From contig CALVCT010000056.1 in assembly GCA_944326055.1 (NCBI GenBank), positions 1-43,829 on the forward strand: a stretch of 43,829 bases of DNA, in the 5' to 3' direction. Each line of letters starts with the position of its first letter. Within the stretch, counting starts at the first letter, position 1. Source of the stretch: an uncultured Erysipelotrichaceae bacterium. Lineage in GTDB: Bacteria > Bacillota_I > Bacilli_A > Erysipelotrichales > Erysipelotrichaceae. The position numbers were made by a program, and so were the translations under genes. Below the pieces are notes generated by a model. It was not told the DNA's origin. It was given only the letters and a program-made list of their open reading frames with translations, and made no database searches. Of the stretch, positions 30,302 to 38,777 are shown in pieces.

Positions 30302-30387
30302 CTTTCCCTCCATTTCATTACTGCTTTATTATCTAAATGATTCACGCTCATTGCGGCAAAGTAGATATACATCCACCTTGGATCTTT

Positions 30388-30403
30388 AAACAAGTACTTG
30401 TTT
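30388..30403. promoter_or_regulatory. 16-bp perfect palindrome, candidate operator
   Basis: AAACAAGTACTTGTTT lies in the gap between the lipoprotein gene and the HTH-TPR gene. On the minus strand TTGTTT within it could be the -35 of the lipoprotein promoter, with TATATC 18 nt on. A dimeric regulator such as the neighbouring HTH protein could bind here. Confidence 0.5.
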
Positions 30404-30480
30404 TCTAATTTGATTATAGATAACTTTTAATATGTTGTACATTGCCTCTTTTTGGCTCATTTTTGGACCTTAAAAAGCAA

Positions 30481-30509
30481 TTTACTTATGATCTATCATC
30501 ACCTATAAT
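30481..30509 (+). promoter_or_regulatory. Promoter of the HTH-TPR regulator
   Basis: TTTACT (30481-30486), 17 nt, TATAAT (30504-30509). Only 5 nt separate the -10 from the ATG at 30515 and there is no SD, so the mRNA should be leaderless. Confidence 0.6.
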
Positions 30510-30514
30510 TAGAT

Positions 30515-31684
30515 ATGCGAGTTATTGATATGGACATCTTTAAAGCAGGATCATTAAAGAATATCTTACGTCGCTATCTAATCGATTATCGTCACTGTAA
30601 TAGATCAGCGACGTTAAGCGCTATTTCGGAAGTCGTAGCGTATGATAGAACATATATATCAAGATTATTGAATGGCAAAAAAGATTCTGAAAAGGCTTTG
30701 ATACATATCATCAAGAAATTAGTACCTTCATTTATAATCGATAAGAAGGTCATCGCTGAAGGCAGAGAACTCTTAGATAAGATCTTGATCGCTTATTATA
30801 TGGATGATGATTTATCTCTTTTTAAAGATAGATTCATGGAAAATAAGACGATCTTTCTTGATTCATCATTACGATATCGTTATATGTTTTATGATATCTT
30901 ACTCATGGAGGAAGATAAAGACTTTAGGGAGTGTGCAAGTCTGATCGAAGATGGCGTGATAGATAGTGATGATATAGGATTGTTTCATCTAGTGTTGGCT
31001 AAAAGATATCTAGATGCAAGATCATATGAGCAAGCAAAAGAATGCTGTTTAAAAGCCCTGTCGTTTGGATCGAATGATCTTATCTGTGCTTTAGCTTGCC
31101 ATAGACTTTCTATAGCTCTATCTTTTCTTGAAGACTATCATGAAGCGATCGATAATGCTAAAAGAGCTAAACGTGCGTATGAGATATATGGTGCTCATAA
31201 GCGTATCGAAAGTATCGATCTGATCCTTGGTGTCTTATATCAATATACTAAAGAAGATAAAAAGGCTATAGATCTCTATAAGGGATTACTAGAAGCTAAG
31301 GACGTTACGATCATCAGTAAGGCATTTGAACAACTACTCTTTGCTTATATCAAAAATGATATGAGATATGAAGCATACAAGCTCATCGAACAAAAGCCAA
31401 ACGATGCAGATACCTATGAGATCAATAATCTCATCTTGTGTTATTCATATATATTTGATGATCACGAACTCTTTGAGAGACAATCATTGCTCTTAGCATC
31501 TCAAGAAGGTCATGCTCCGTATACTTATATCACACAAATGCTGGAGCAGATCAAAAATGGTGATGACTATAAAGTACAAGAGAGTCTTGATAAGATAATG
31601 AAAGATATCGATAAAGAAGATGATGAGTATTTCATCATCGATAAGATAATGTTGCACTATCATGGCGATGATCATAGAATTTAA
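30515..31684 (+). CDS. HTH-TPR transcriptional regulator, RRNPP-like
   Basis: The protein has 389 aa. The N-terminal helix-turn-helix is at about residues 33-65 (LSAISEVVAYDRTYISRLLN). It is followed by a long helical repeat region with TPR-type helix pairs: LFHLVLAKRYLDARSYEQAK, CHRLSIALSFLEDYHEAIDN, LILGVLYQYTKEDKKAIDLY. Such HTH-TPR proteins (Rgg, PlcR, PrgX, AimR group) usually sense short peptides. No obvious propeptide gene lies beside it; the divergent lipoprotein signal peptide is the best candidate source. ATG 30515 is used; ATG 30530 is an alternative. The mRNA appears leaderless. Confidence 0.7.
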   Translation: MRVIDMDIFKAGSLKNILRRYLIDYRHCNRSATLSAISEVVAYDRTYISRLLNGKKDSEKALIHIIKKLVPSFIIDKKVIAEGRELLDKILIAYYMDDDLSLFKDRFMENKTIFLDSSLRYRYMFYDILLMEEDKDFRECASLIEDGVIDSDDIGLFHLVLAKRYLDARSYEQAKECCLKALSFGSNDLICALACHRLSIALSFLEDYHEAIDNAKRAKRAYEIYGAHKRIESIDLILGVLYQYTKEDKKAIDLYKGLLEAKDVTIISKAFEQLLFAYIKNDMRYEAYKLIEQKPNDADTYEINNLILCYSYIFDDHELFERQSLLLASQEGHAPYTYITQMLEQIKNGDDYKVQESLDKIMKDIDKEDDEYFIIDKIMLHYHGDDHRI

Positions 31685-31705
31685 ATAGAAATTGGAGGAT
31701 CGTGG

Positions 31706-31972
31706 ATGATCGATAGGAAGAAGATGTATCTTACAAGTTTGATGATGCTTTTGCTTGGCATAGCGACTATCTTTATTGGTGTTTTTATCGAATCGATGAT
31801 AGTGATCGCTTTAGCGATCGTGATCTTGATCTTCTGTATCATCTTTTTAGTAAAAAACAATCGCTGCCCATATTGTCATGGCTATTTGGATAGGACACCT
31901 ATTGAAGGTTATTGTCCACATTGTGGCGAGTTTCTGACGGGTGATGAAAAGGTGAAGAGATGGCCGATATAA
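31706..31972 (+). CDS. Small two-helix membrane protein with zinc ribbon
   Basis: The protein has 88 aa with an SD (GGAGG). Two close membrane helices (about residues 8-50) are followed by a cytoplasmic zinc ribbon, CPYCHGYLDR...GYCPHCGEFL (two CxxC pairs). Such proteins are common in Bacillota with unknown role. It is 21 nt after the regulator and overlaps the DUF2200 gene by 13 nt, so the three probably form one transcript. Confidence 0.7.
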   Translation: MIDRKKMYLTSLMMLLLGIATIFIGVFIESMIVIALAIVILIFCIIFLVKNNRCPYCHGYLDRTPIEGYCPHCGEFLTGDEKVKRWPI

Positions 31973-32295
31973 GAAAGATGTATCTTAAAGATGTCTTGCC
32001 TTTGCTTATGAATAAGGTCTTGCGCAAAGGACGTTCTAAAGAAGAGTTCTACACCGTCATACTGTGGTTTTTAGATATATCTAAAGAGAGTCTAGAAGAG
32101 CTATCGTTTTTAACATATGAAGAGTTCTTTTCAAAAGTAAAGATATCAGATTCTAAGCTATCGAAGATCAAAGGTAAGATCTGCGGCATCAGAGTTGAAG
32201 ATATCGAAGATGATGTGATCCACAAAGCACGGGCTCTTGACAAGATCGTGGATGATCTTGTCAAAGGTAAGAGCATCACGAAGATCATTGGCTGA
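31960..32295 (+). CDS. DUF2200 family protein
   Basis: The protein has 111 aa. It starts ADIRKMYLKDVLPLLMNKVLRKGRSKEEFYTVILWFLD and includes SKIKGKICGIRVEDIEDDVI and LDKIVDDLVKGKSITKIIG, both of which match the DUF2200 pattern as I remember it. The protein is small, helical and cytoplasmic with no known function. ATG 31960 lies within the end of the zinc-ribbon gene, with AAGGTGAAGAG in front. Confidence 0.8.
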   Translation: MADIRKMYLKDVLPLLMNKVLRKGRSKEEFYTVILWFLDISKESLEELSFLTYEEFFSKVKISDSKLSKIKGKICGIRVEDIEDDVIHKARALDKIVDDLVKGKSITKIIG

Positions 32296-32303
32296 TTTTG
32301 TAC

Positions 32304-32332
32304 TTGCACGTCTTTTAGCTTTATGTTAAGAT
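32304..32332 (+). promoter_or_regulatory. Promoter of the tRNA-fMet / tRNA-Phe pair
   Basis: TTGCAC (32304-32309), 17 nt, TAAGAT (32327-32332) with an extended TGT. Initiation near 32339, 21 nt before the first tRNA. Confidence 0.65.
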
Positions 32333-32359
32333 TGTTAAGCGCTGGAAAGTGCATGATAT

Positions 32360-32436
<77 letters not shown>

Positions 32437-32437
32437 T

Positions 32438-32513
32438 GGTTCTGTAGCTCAGCAGGTAGAGCATCGGACTGAAAATCCGTGTGTCGCCAGTTCAACTCTG
32501 GCCGGAACCACCA
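32438..32513 (+). tRNA. tRNA-Phe (GAA)
   Basis: Acceptor GGTTCTG / CGGAACC (with G-C/T-A variations), anticodon loop CTGAAAA, T arm GCCAG-TTCAACT-CTGGC, encoded CCA. One nt separates it from tRNA-fMet. Confidence 0.95.
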
Positions 32514-32523
32514 TTTAGTATTA

Positions 32524-32548
32524 AAAGCCTTGGATAAAGGCTTTTTTT
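32524..32548 (+). terminator. Terminator of the tRNA-fMet/Phe pair
   Basis: AAAGCCTT / AAGGCTTT with loop GGATA and a T-run. Confidence 0.88.
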
Positions 32549-32708
32549 CTACTTGCAGATATAATTTAAGATTTTGTAAACATACCCTTTATAATAAGAT
32601 TTGAAAAAGAGATCTTGATACATATCTTTATGTGAAATGACGATATGTTAAGAGCTCTTTTTATATCTGATAAGATATATTGAAAAACTGTTATTTTTAT
32701 TTACATCC
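32549..32708. other. Gap at the orientation and composition switch, no gene
   Basis: 160 nt, very AT-rich, between convergent transcripts. It contains no coding frame. A loosely dif-like stretch near 32551-32583 was considered and rejected. Confidence 0.5.
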
Positions 32709-32742
32709 AATGAAAAAGTCCGCCATTTCTGACGGACTTAAA
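32709..32742 (-). terminator. Terminator of the pot operon
   Basis: AAGTCCG / CGGACTT around a 10-nt loop, followed on the minus strand by TTTTT. It ends the operon 21 nt after the potD stop. Confidence 0.8.
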
Positions 32743-32762
32743 ATTACTTGCATCTTTATATC

Positions 32763-33842
32763 TTAGCTGTTTTTAACTTTGATCCAAAGCTCAGAGATCA
32801 TCTCTCTAACCGGCTCATTGTTGCGGAAGACTTCATCCTTATCGTTCTGTTCTCTTGGAATATAGGCATCATTACCTTCAAAGTCACCCCCTGCAGCTGT
32901 CATATCTGCCAATACTTCAGCGTTGGAGCTGGCATAGCCGACTGTAGCAGCATTGTCATAAGATTGATCATATTCCAGTACAAAGTTGATAAATTCATTA
33001 GCCAATCCCGGACAATCAGCATTTGACGGGATGACCATAGCATCATTCCAATAGTTAGTGCCGCTCTTTTCTGGAGCATAGAAGGCCATATTTTCATTTT
33101 CACTTAAAATATAAGCTGCATCGCCTGAATACATGACGCCCATTGCCTTTTCACCAAAGATCAGTCCATCGATTGCTTCATCAGTAGCGTAAGCCGGTTC
33201 CATCTTTTGATCAAGTTCGACAAGCCATTCATAAGCTTCATTGATCTCATCTTCATTTTCTGTATTCATCGAATAACCTAAAGCCTTTAAAGCTACCATG
33301 AAAGAATCACGTTCAGAATCATACATATAGATCTGACCTTTGTATTTCTCGTTTCTTAATACTTCCCACTCTTGTGATACGACATCATCTTCAGAAACGA
33401 TCGTCTTATCATAAACGATACCGACATTGCCCCAGAAGTAAGGAACACTGTAAGTATTATCCGGATCATAAGGTTTATTTAATACACCATCATATAAATT
33501 ATCCAGATTGGTAACGATATTTTTATCAATCGGCTGCAAGAGATCCTCTTCGATCATTCTTTCGATCATGTAGTCACTTGGAACTAAAACATCATAATGC
33601 GAACCGCCCAGTATTTTAGTGTACATGGCCTCATTGGATTCAAACAGCGAATAATTTACTTTTACATTGAATTCATCCTGGAAGTTGTTGATAACATCTT
33701 CCCCGATATAAACTCCCCAGTTATAAACATTCAATACATCACAGCCATACTCGTTGTTGCCGGCATCAGCATCATCACTAGAGCAGGCACCAAGCGTTAA
33801 AGCCATGGCCAGAGTCAATAATAAACTAATAAATTTCTTCAT
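32763..33842 (-). CDS. potD: Spermidine/putrescine ABC transporter substrate-binding lipoprotein
   Basis: The protein has 359 aa with signal peptide MKKFISLLLTLAMALTLGAC and lipobox LGAC. The mature protein begins with an Asp/Asn-rich linker, then NVYNWGVYIGEDVINNFQDEF, the PotD/PotF beginning, and KILGGSHYDVLVPSDYMIERM. Acidic and aromatic residues typical of the polyamine site follow (YFWGNVGIVYD; GVMYSGDAAYIL). It lies outside the cell on a lipid anchor and delivers polyamine to PotBC. Start and potC stop overlap by 17 nt. Confidence 0.95.
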   Translation of the reverse strand: MKKFISLLLTLAMALTLGACSSDDADAGNNEYGCDVLNVYNWGVYIGEDVINNFQDEFNVKVNYSLFESNEAMYTKILGGSHYDVLVPSDYMIERMIEEDLLQPIDKNIVTNLDNLYDGVLNKPYDPDNTYSVPYFWGNVGIVYDKTIVSEDDVVSQEWEVLRNEKYKGQIYMYDSERDSFMVALKALGYSMNTENEDEINEAYEWLVELDQKMEPAYATDEAIDGLIFGEKAMGVMYSGDAAYILSENENMAFYAPEKSGTNYWNDAMVIPSNADCPGLANEFINFVLEYDQSYDNAATVGYASSNAEVLADMTAAGGDFEGNDAYIPREQNDKDEVFRNNEPVREMISELWIKVKNS

Positions 33843-34626
33843 GTTTCTTGAATTTCCTTTCTTTGATCAGTGGTACTATATTAACGACAATTAAAATAGC
33901 CGTAATTGCAATGACGATCAATGTCGATAAGGCATTGACGGTAGGATCGATCCTTCTGACACTCGTATAAACATAAGTGGAGATATTGTTGATGCCAGGA
34001 CCAGTAACGAAATAAGAGATGACAAAATCATCAAAAGACATCGTAAAAGCGATCAAGGCTCCCGAGATGATGCCCGGCAAGATCTGCGGGATGATGACTT
34101 TGTATAAAGCTTTAAACGGCGTACAGCCTAGATCTAAAGCTGCCTCGGCTAAATTGTCATCGACCTGTCTTAGCTTTGGCATGATCGATAAGATCACATA
34201 AGGGATACAAAAGATGATATGTGCCAAAAGCAAAGTGATGAAACCAAGACGAATATTCAAAGCGGTAAAAAAGAGCATCAGACCGATTGCTGTCACTATT
34301 TCCGGATTAAGCATCGGTAAATTGTTTATCTGCGTGATCGACTCTTTGATAAGCCGGCGTGACTTGCTTAGACCGATAGCCGTTATTGTACCGACAATGG
34401 TTGAAACGACTGTCGCTATGACAGCGATGATCACAGTGTAATAGATCGCATCCATCATCATCTGATTGCCGAACATCTTTTCATACCATTCCAAAGAAAA
34501 ACCGGTGAAATGAGTCAAAGATCTTGAATCATTGAATGAGAAGACGACGACATAAACGATCGGCAGATAAAGAAACAGCAGGATGATCGCTAAATATAAT
34601 TTGGAAAGCGGTTTTTTCTTCATCAT
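33826..34626 (-). CDS. potC: Polyamine ABC transporter permease PotC
   Basis: The protein has 266 aa and six helices, starting KKPLSKLYLAIILLFLYLPIVYVVVFSFNDS. The permease EAA loop EAALDLGCTPFKALYKVIIPQ is conserved, followed by ISGALIAFTMSFDDFVISYF, typical of PotC. It forms the channel with PotB. It overlaps potB by 4 nt (ATGA) and potD by 17 nt. Confidence 0.95.
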   Translation of the reverse strand: MMKKKPLSKLYLAIILLFLYLPIVYVVVFSFNDSRSLTHFTGFSLEWYEKMFGNQMMMDAIYYTVIIAVIATVVSTIVGTITAIGLSKSRRLIKESITQINNLPMLNPEIVTAIGLMLFFTALNIRLGFITLLLAHIIFCIPYVILSIMPKLRQVDDNLAEAALDLGCTPFKALYKVIIPQILPGIISGALIAFTMSFDDFVISYFVTGPGINNISTYVYTSVRRIDPTVNALSTLIVIAITAILIVVNIVPLIKERKFKKHEEIY

Positions 34627-35402
34627 CTGTCCTCCTTGCTGTAGTCGAATTTTCTTGTAAAATACATCGAGATCAGGATGACGACGGTCATGATCAGACT
34701 GATGGCGCTGCCAAAGTTCCAGTCACCGGTAGTGACAAAGTAATTCTCGACAAGATTGCCGACTAATACATAACTTCCGCCGCCTAAAAGCCTTGGAATA
34801 AAGAAACTTGATACGGCCGGCAAAAAGACCAAAGTGATGCCAGAGATAATGCCTGGAACACTTAAAGGCAGCGTAACTTTCAAAAAAGCCTTTTTATTGT
34901 CACAACCCAGATCATGTGCAGCCGTGATCAGATCTCTATCCATCTTGGATAAAGAAGTATAGACCTGCAGGATCATAAACGGCAAGAAGTTATAGATCAT
35001 GCCGATATAGACTTTAAGTTCCGGAGATAGACCGCTTTCAATAAGTAAACCTCGCCAGGCATAAGTTCTTACAAGCATATTGATCCACATCGGGAATGTT
35101 ACAAGCAAGACCATCAAAGTCTGTGAATTAGGCTTTAGCTGAGCCATGAAATAAGCACATGGATAACCGATGACGATACAGATGATAGTCGTTATGATCG
35201 CCAGTTTCAGTGATCTCAGCAAGACATTGACAAAGATGGAATCACTGAAGAAACGAATAAAATTATCAAGGGTAAACGATACCGTCATGACAGCATTGCC
35301 TTCTTTGCTGAAAGCGTAGAAGACGATCATCAGCATCGGTATGACGATAAAGATACCAGCCCAGATAATATAGGGATATACCATTCTTCTAAAGCTTTTC
35401 AT
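34623..35402 (-). CDS. potB: Polyamine ABC transporter permease PotB
   Basis: The protein has 259 aa and six helices. PotB family segments include YPIIWAG-like YPYIIWAGIFIVIPMLMIVFY at the start, LVTFPMWINMLVRTYAWRGLL, and the EAA-type loop TAAHDLGCDNKKAFLKVTLP. The start overlaps the potA stop by one base (TAATG). Confidence 0.95.
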   Translation of the reverse strand: MKSFRRMVYPYIIWAGIFIVIPMLMIVFYAFSKEGNAVMTVSFTLDNFIRFFSDSIFVNVLLRSLKLAIITTIICIVIGYPCAYFMAQLKPNSQTLMVLLVTFPMWINMLVRTYAWRGLLIESGLSPELKVYIGMIYNFLPFMILQVYTSLSKMDRDLITAAHDLGCDNKKAFLKVTLPLSVPGIISGITLVFLPAVSSFFIPRLLGGGSYVLVGNLVENYFVTTGDWNFGSAISLIMTVVILISMYFTRKFDYSKEDR

Positions 35403-36976
35403 TACATCTTCACCATCTTTTCCATAACGTGAATGTCTTCGGGACTGATATTCAAGAAAACTTTAGTGCCTTCTTCAAAATACTCGGTAGTATGGATCTT
35501 GTATTCCCGACCCTGGGTAGCGAAAGTTATCTTGTAGTCGCCTTCTTTAATATCCATCGGATCAAAATCGAAGTTGACATCATCGATACCGATTTCTTCA
35601 TCATCATCCAAAGACCAGGCATAAGCATCAGCCCAGGTCTTCAGATCGACAGAGATTGCCATCGATTCCTTGATCTCATCAACTGTCTTATAAAAGTCAA
35701 AGGCTGTGATACCGATGTTGGAAGCTTTATCTTCAACATATTTCGGTTCAACGACATTGACATGCACCGTTATCAAAGTACCGTTATGAGTCTTGAAAGT
35801 TACCGGATATTTGCCAGGTCTTTCTTCGATGTCATATTCTACGGCCGAGATCGAAATATCTTCGTCATTTATTGAATCCCAGGCCTGAGCATTGGCTCTG
35901 GCAACGATCTCTTCATCAGTTATATCCTTGACATCCTCAAGATCCATCGTAAAGTCATTGGCATGCATCTTTTCATTCTGATCTTGATTAAAGACATCTC
36001 TATCATCTAAAACATGCATCGTAACCGTTTTAGAAGTACCGATCTTTGTCTGGACGATGACTTCATAGTGAACTCCCTTAAAGAGGACTGATTTAACGAT
36101 ACCGGTCATTTTACCCTTGTTGACTTTAGAGATCTTGATGTCTTCAGGACGGATGACGACATCGACATTTTCATTTTCTTTAAAGCCGAAGTCAACACAT
36201 TCATAATCTTTATCATCGAATGACACCAGATAATCTTTCTTCATCACACCATCCAAGATATTGGATTCGCCGATGAAGTTGGCAACATATTCATTAACCG
36301 GCTCATTGTAGATCTCTTGGGGGGTACCGATCTGCTGGATATTGCCATCTTTCATGACGACGATCTTGTCTGACATCGTCAACGCTTCTTCCTGATCATG
36401 AGTGACAAAGATGAAGGTTATGCCGACTTCCTGCTGGATACGCTTCAATTCATGCTGCATCTCTTTGCGCAGTTTGAGATCTAAAGCCGCCAGCGGTTCA
36501 TCCAAAAGCAAGACATCCGGTTCATTGACTAAAGCTCTAGCGATCGCTACCCGCTGCTGCTGACCGCCCGATAGTGAAGTGACATCCCTTTTTTGAAAAC
36601 CGTTCAGACCGACTAATTCGATCATACGATCGACTTTAGTCTTGATGATGTCTTTAGGTGTCTTTTTTATCTTTAGACCGAAAGCGACATTTTCATAAAC
36701 ATTCAAATGCGGAAATAAAGCATACTTTTGAAAGACCGTATTGATCGGTCTTTTATAAGGCGGTACATCAGAGATCTCATTGCCGTCAAAGATGATCTCG
36801 CCCTGATCTTGTGAAAGGAATCCGCCCAAGATCCTGAGCAAAGTCGTCTTGCCGCAGCCCGAAGGACCTAAAAGTGTCACAAATTCATTCTCATTGATGT
36901 CTAGGTTGATACCTTTTAAAACGATATTGTCATCAAACTTTTTAACGATGTTGCGAAATTCGATCAATTTTTTCAT
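35402..36976 (-). CDS. potA: Polyamine ABC transporter ATPase with a domain inserted in the TOBE region
   Basis: The start at 36976 is chosen because AAGGGGAAG precedes it; a start at 37045 would run into the upstream gene. The product has 524 aa against about 350-380 for normal PotA. ATPase motifs are [14 protein letters not shown] (Walker A), [15 protein letters not shown] (signature), [12 protein letters not shown] (Walker B) and [10 protein letters not shown]. The TOBE domain starts near residue 245 and finishes with [19 protein letters not shown]. Between them, residues about 340-493 are an insert of two similar beta-rich units, each with an A-W-x-D/N-D-E/D stretch and a GxYxxTFxTxxG strand, reminiscent of bacterial Ig-like folds. 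The insert could be a regulatory or dimerisation domain. Confidence 0.93.
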   Translation of the reverse strand: MKKLIEFRNIVKKFDDNIVLKGINLDINENEFVTLLGPSGCGKTTLLRILGGFLSQDQGEIIFDGNEISDVPPYKRPINTVFQKYALFPHLNVYENVAFGLKIKKTPKDIIKTKVDRMIELVGLNGFQKRDVTSLSGGQQQRVAIARALVNEPDVLLLDEPLAALDLKLRKEMQHELKRIQQEVGITFIFVTHDQEEALTMSDKIVVMKDGNIQQIGTPQEIYNEPVNEYVANFIGESNILDGVMKKDYLVSFDDKDYECVDFGFKENENVDVVIRPEDIKISKVNKGKMTGIVKSVLFKGVHYEVIVQTKIGTSKTVTMHVLDDRDVFNQDQNEKMHANDFTMDLEDVKDITDEEIVARANAQAWDSINDEDISISAVEYDIEERPGKYPVTFKTHNGTLITVHVNVVEPKYVEDKASNIGITAFDFYKTVDEIKESMAISVDLKTWADAYAWSLDDDEEIGIDDVNFDFDPMDIKEGDYKITFATQGREYKIHTTEYFEEGTKVFLNISPEDIHVMEKMVKM

Positions 36977-36989
36977 TTTATCTTCCCCT

Positions 36990-37529
36990 TTAAAATACTG
37001 GCGGTGTACAGATCCATAAGAACTTGGCGATCCGTTCACTTTCATTTACAAAATAATGTTCGTCGTTTCCTTTTAAATAAAACGTTTCCCCTTTGCGAAT
37101 GTCGATCTTCTCATCTTTGGAAGTATTGACAAGCGTGATCTTGCCCCGCAAGACATAACCGAATTCTTCACCCTCATAAGGCTGAACGACAAAGGTTTCA
37201 GAACCGGGTTCAAGCTCATATAAGATCGGCTCCATCTCATTCTTTTGGGCATTGGGAACTAACCAGGTGATCAAAGAATCTTCATTTTCTTTGACATAGA
37301 AATCATCGTTGGTAAATACCGATGGCTCATTGGTTTCCTCTTTGAAAAAACCGGCCATATTCACCCCTAAAACTTCAATGATGTCTTCAAGGGTCGAGAT
37401 GCTTGGCGAAGAGATGTTACGTTCAAGCTGCGACAAGAAACCTTTAGACAGTTCACAGCGGTCAGCCAGCTCTTCAAGCGTTAAACCGTTTTTCATCCTT
37501 AACTGTTTGATACGATTGCCGATATCCAT
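36990..37529 (-). CDS. XRE-cupin transcriptional regulator (PuuR-like)
   Basis: The start at 37529 is chosen because GGGGGAAAG precedes it; an upstream ATG at 37565 lies in the operator. The product has 179 aa. The N-terminal XRE helix-turn-helix is [20 protein letters not shown] with [20 protein letters not shown]. The C-terminal cupin is [21 protein letters not shown]...[14 protein letters not shown]. Cupin-XRE regulators of this layout control polyamine and amino-acid genes (PuuR). It lies 13 nt upstream of potA and is likely cotranscribed with it, so it probably senses polyamine and represses the whole operon. A perfect palindrome lies just upstream. Confidence 0.88.
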   Translation of the reverse strand: MDIGNRIKQLRMKNGLTLEELADRCELSKGFLSQLERNISSPSISTLEDIIEVLGVNMAGFFKEETNEPSVFTNDDFYVKENEDSLITWLVPNAQKNEMEPILYELEPGSETFVVQPYEGEEFGYVLRGKITLVNTSKDEKIDIRKGETFYLKGNDEHYFVNESERIAKFLWICTPPVF

Positions 37530-37546
37530 CACTTTCCCCCTTTCTG

Positions 37547-37563
37547 GTTTAGTATTACTAAAC
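37547..37563. promoter_or_regulatory. 17-bp perfect palindrome, candidate XRE-cupin operator
   Basis: GTTTAGTATTACTAAAC, two 8-bp arms around a central T, 18 nt upstream of the regulator ATG and downstream of the predicted initiation point near 37584. Autorepression is the likely role. Confidence 0.65.
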
Positions 37564-37590
37564 ATATTGTTTAATTACATCACAAAGTAA

Positions 37591-37618
37591 ATTATATATA
37601 ATAAATCATAAAAAGCAA
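37591..37618 (-). promoter_or_regulatory. Promoter of the regulator-potABCD operon
   Basis: On the minus strand TTGCTT (37613-37618), 16 nt, TATAAT (37591-37596). Confidence 0.6.
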
Positions 37619-37640
37619 TATCTTTTTACTATTTTTTAAG

Positions 37641-37669
37641 AAAAATAAAAAGACCTCTAAAAGAGGTCT
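37641..37669 (-). terminator. Terminator after trxA
   Basis: AGACCTCT / AGAGGTCT with a 3-nt loop, followed on the minus strand by a T-rich run. Confidence 0.88.
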
Positions 37670-37686
37670 GGATAGAAGCGATAGGA

Positions 37687-37998
37687 TTATTTGCTTAAGG
37701 CCGAATCCAAGAAAGCCCGCATGCTTTCTTTGGGCTGCATGCCGCCGGTCTTGGCAACTGTTTCCCCATCTTTGATGACAAAGACGGCCGGTATTGACAT
37801 GATGCCGTATTTGGCAGCCAGTTCTTCCTCATTATCGACATTTACTTTAACAAAAGTAACATCCGGATACTCGCTGTCAAGTTCTTCTAAGACCGGTCCT
37901 AACATCTTGCATGGTCCGCACCAGTCGGCATAGAAATCTACTAAAGTGTATCCTTCTTTTATCGTTTCTAAAAATTCTTGTTTGTTTACGATCTTCAT
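37687..37998 (-). CDS. trxA: Thioredoxin
   Basis: The protein has 103 aa with the active site DWCGPCKMLGPVLEEL (WCGPC) and the cis-Pro loop MSIPAVFVIKDG. This is the cytoplasmic disulfide reductant. An SD (AAAGGAG) precedes ATG. It lies 33 nt downstream of nagB, perhaps in the same transcript, and ends at a terminator. Confidence 0.97.
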   Translation of the reverse strand: MKIVNKQEFLETIKEGYTLVDFYADWCGPCKMLGPVLEELDSEYPDVTFVKVNVDNEEELAAKYGIMSIPAVFVIKDGETVAKTGGMQPKESMRAFLDSALSK

Positions 37999-38031
37999 AA
38001 TAACTTCTCCTTTAAGAAAAGTATAAAATGA

Positions 38032-38763
38032 TTAGTATTTTTTCTCAAGCAATGTGCTCGCAGCCTTGTCGATGACTACAGTAACATTTGGATGGTTCTG
38101 TAAGATCGAAGCCGGAAGATCTTCACTGACTTCCCCTTCCAGCATACCTTTTACAGCTTTGGCTTTATTTTCGCCATTTGCTACTAACAGGATATTCTTA
38201 GCCTTCATAATAGTAGCTAAGCCCATCGTGCAGGCCTGATAAGGCACTTCTTCACCAAGCGGATCAAAGAAACGAGCATTGTCTTTTCTGGTAGATTCCT
38301 TAAGATCAGTGACATGAGTACCTAAAGTAAACGGTGTACCCGGTTCATTAAAACCGATATGACCGTTAGAACCGATACCTAAAAGCTGAATATCGACCGG
38401 ACATTTTTCAATAGCTTCATCATAAGCCTTGCAGTTGGCTTCTAAATCGCCAAGTCCGCTAGGAATATGGATATTTTCTTCTTTAATATCGACATGATTG
38501 AATAACTGTTCATGCATGAAAGTATAATAGCTTTCTTTGTGGTCTTTCGGCAAACCGACATATTCATCCAGGTTGAAAGTGATGATATCTTTATAGCTGG
38601 TCTTGTTTTGGATATGATCCTTGATCATGTTCTTGTAAAGACCGACCGGACTAGAACCGGTAGCCAGACCTAAGACCTTGCCTGGCTTTAAATAATCCTT
38701 CATTACTTCAAAGGCAGCTTTAGAGAGTTCTTCATAATTCTCTACGATAATAACTTTAAACAT
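38032..38763 (-). CDS. nagB: Glucosamine-6-phosphate deaminase
   Basis: The protein has 243 aa. Conserved segments are LGLATGSSPVGLYKNMI (phosphate loop), FNLDEYVGL (catalytic Asp) and GSNGHIGFNEPGTPF (active-site His/Glu). The deaminase converts glucosamine-6-P to fructose-6-P plus ammonia. It starts 14 nt after the epimerase-like gene. SD GGGGG is about 11 nt away. Closest to the short Bacillota NagB without the allosteric extension. Confidence 0.95.
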   Translation of the reverse strand: MFKVIIVENYEELSKAAFEVMKDYLKPGKVLGLATGSSPVGLYKNMIKDHIQNKTSYKDIITFNLDEYVGLPKDHKESYYTFMHEQLFNHVDIKEENIHIPSGLGDLEANCKAYDEAIEKCPVDIQLLGIGSNGHIGFNEPGTPFTLGTHVTDLKESTRKDNARFFDPLGEEVPYQACTMGLATIMKAKNILLVANGENKAKAVKGMLEGEVSEDLPASILQNHPNVTVVIDKAASTLLEKKY

Positions 38764-38777
38764 TGCTCAATATCCCC

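Noticed and set aside
32551-32583. Possible dif site at the convergence point, because ATTTTGTAAAC resembles the right arm of Gram-positive dif
   Set aside because: The left arm does not align without gaps and no XerCD partner or skew data are at hand; one similar arm in AT-rich DNA is not enough.
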